Positions 40,411-40,921 of a stretch of 40,921 nucleotides of DNA are shown here, piece after piece. The stretch's first letter is position 1. The number at the start of each line of letters is the position of its first letter. This stretch comes from Novosphingobium sp. GTDB taxonomy: Bacteria; Pseudomonadota; Alphaproteobacteria; Sphingomonadales; Sphingomonadaceae. The stretch is taken from positions 18,519-59,439 of the forward strand of contig JAGREN010000029.1 in NCBI GenBank assembly GCA_020446505.1, written 5' to 3'. Below the pieces are notes generated by a model that saw only the letters and a program-made list of their open reading frames with translations, ran no database searches and was not told the DNA's origin. Made by a program: the position numbers and the translations under genes.

Positions 40411-40921
40411 TGCTGAGCGAAGCCGAATGGCAGATCGTTGCCCTGTCGCTCAAGGTCAGCATTGTGGCCATGCTGCTGACGCTTCCGCTCGCCTTCGCGC
40501 TCGCATGGGTGCTGGCGCGCAAACGCTTCGCCGGACGGGTGCTGCTCGATGCGATAGTTCATCTTCCGCTGGTCCTTCCCCCGGTCGTTACCGGCTGGCT
40601 GCTGTTGTTGGCCTTCGGCGCGCAAGGCCCGGTGGGTCGTGCGCTCGATAGTCTGTTTGGCGCCACTGTCATGTTCCGCTGGACCGGTGCGGCGATTGCC
40701 GCAGCGATCATGGCGCTGCCGCTGATGGTGCGGGCGATCCGCCTTTCCATCGAAGGCGTCGACCGCAAGCTCGAAGGCGCGGCGCGCACACTGGGCGCGG
40801 GGCCATGGCGCAGCTTCTTCGAAATCACGCTGCCGCTCAGCCTGCCGGGTGTGCTGGCCGCCATGGTGCTCGGTTTCGCGCGCTCGATCGGTGAATTCGG
40901 CGCGACGATCACCTTCGTTTC
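40410..40921 (+). CDS. modB: Molybdate ABC transporter permease (partial)
   Basis: The gene starts at ATG 40410 overlapping the modA stop (TGATG) and runs off the end of the window after 170 codons. Membrane helices (LSLKVSIVAMLLTLPLAFALAWVLA, LPLVLPPVVTGWLLLLAF, AIAAAIMALPLMVRAI) and the ABC-coupling EAA loop, EGAARTLGAGPWRSFFEITLPLSLPGV, match ModB. FARSIGEFGATI is the typical following signature. An ATPase gene modC is expected beyond the window. Confidence 0.95.
   Translation, partial: MLSEAEWQIVALSLKVSIVAMLLTLPLAFALAWVLARKRFAGRVLLDAIVHLPLVLPPVVTGWLLLLAFGAQGPVGRALDSLFGATVMFRWTGAAIAAAIMALPLMVRAIRLSIEGVDRKLEGAARTLGAGPWRSFFEITLPLSLPGVLAAMVLGFARSIGEFGATITFV

Overview
The window is high-GC chromosomal DNA with very dense coding, many 1-8 nt gene overlaps and no tRNA, rRNA, insertion sequence or CRISPR array that I can see. 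Gene content and protein style (tsaD-gpsA-flippase cluster, hemC-hemD followed by a mitofilin-like membrane protein, a FixJ-type regulator with a degenerate receiver, and many Rieske/SDR/SnoaL-like/amidohydrolase genes) point to an alphaproteobacterium of the order Sphingomonadales, most like Novosphingobium, Sphingobium or Erythrobacteraceae. This is inferred from protein families; no database search was possible.

Region 1 (1-13.6 kb) is mostly housekeeping. On the minus strand lie a VWA lipoprotein, an OmpA-like protein, a 30-residue membrane peptide and a membrane-anchored helix-hairpin-helix protein. Behind them is a tightly overlapping tsaD-gpsA-flippase operon. Divergent from tsaD is hemC-hemD plus a mitofilin-like gene. 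A UbiH-type hydroxylase and a DsbD-type reductase diverge from each other, followed by an atypical LuxR/FixJ-type regulator.

Region 2 (13.6-26.7 kb) is accessory and catabolic. It holds an HSL-type esterase, an SDR with a SnoaL-like partner, a tetR-arylsulfatase pair, a DoxX protein with a calcium-loop tail, a second SnoaL-like protein and dCTP deaminase. A plus-strand operon then runs Rieske oxygenase (KshA-like) - amidohydrolase - SDR - SDR - SnoaL-like, facing a cupin gene. The set looks like part of an oxidative pathway for a cyclic or steroid/aromatic substrate; the substrate cannot be read from sequence.

Region 3 (26.8-29.5 kb) is a two-gene surface-polysaccharide unit, wecB-wecC (UDP-ManNAc and UDP-ManNAcA synthesis). 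The two genes are separated by a 269-bp element bounded by perfect 24-bp inverted repeats, the right one containing the wecC start codon. This is the most unusual structure in the window: it could be an invertible switch, a MITE-like insertion or a leader RNA structure.

Region 4 (29.5-39.6 kb) resumes catabolic and redox genes: dienelactone hydrolase, dodecin, a Tat-exported molybdopterin oxidoreductase with its cytochrome b, a serralysin-like RTX metalloprotease, a VOC protein, enoyl-CoA hydratase, a 3-alpha-HSD-like SDR, a thioesterase, a second Rieske oxygenase, and an alpha/beta hydrolase that has lost its nucleophile serine. Region 5 (39.6 kb to end) begins a molybdate ABC transporter (modA, partial modB) with a near-perfect ModE-type operator lying directly on the modA start codon.
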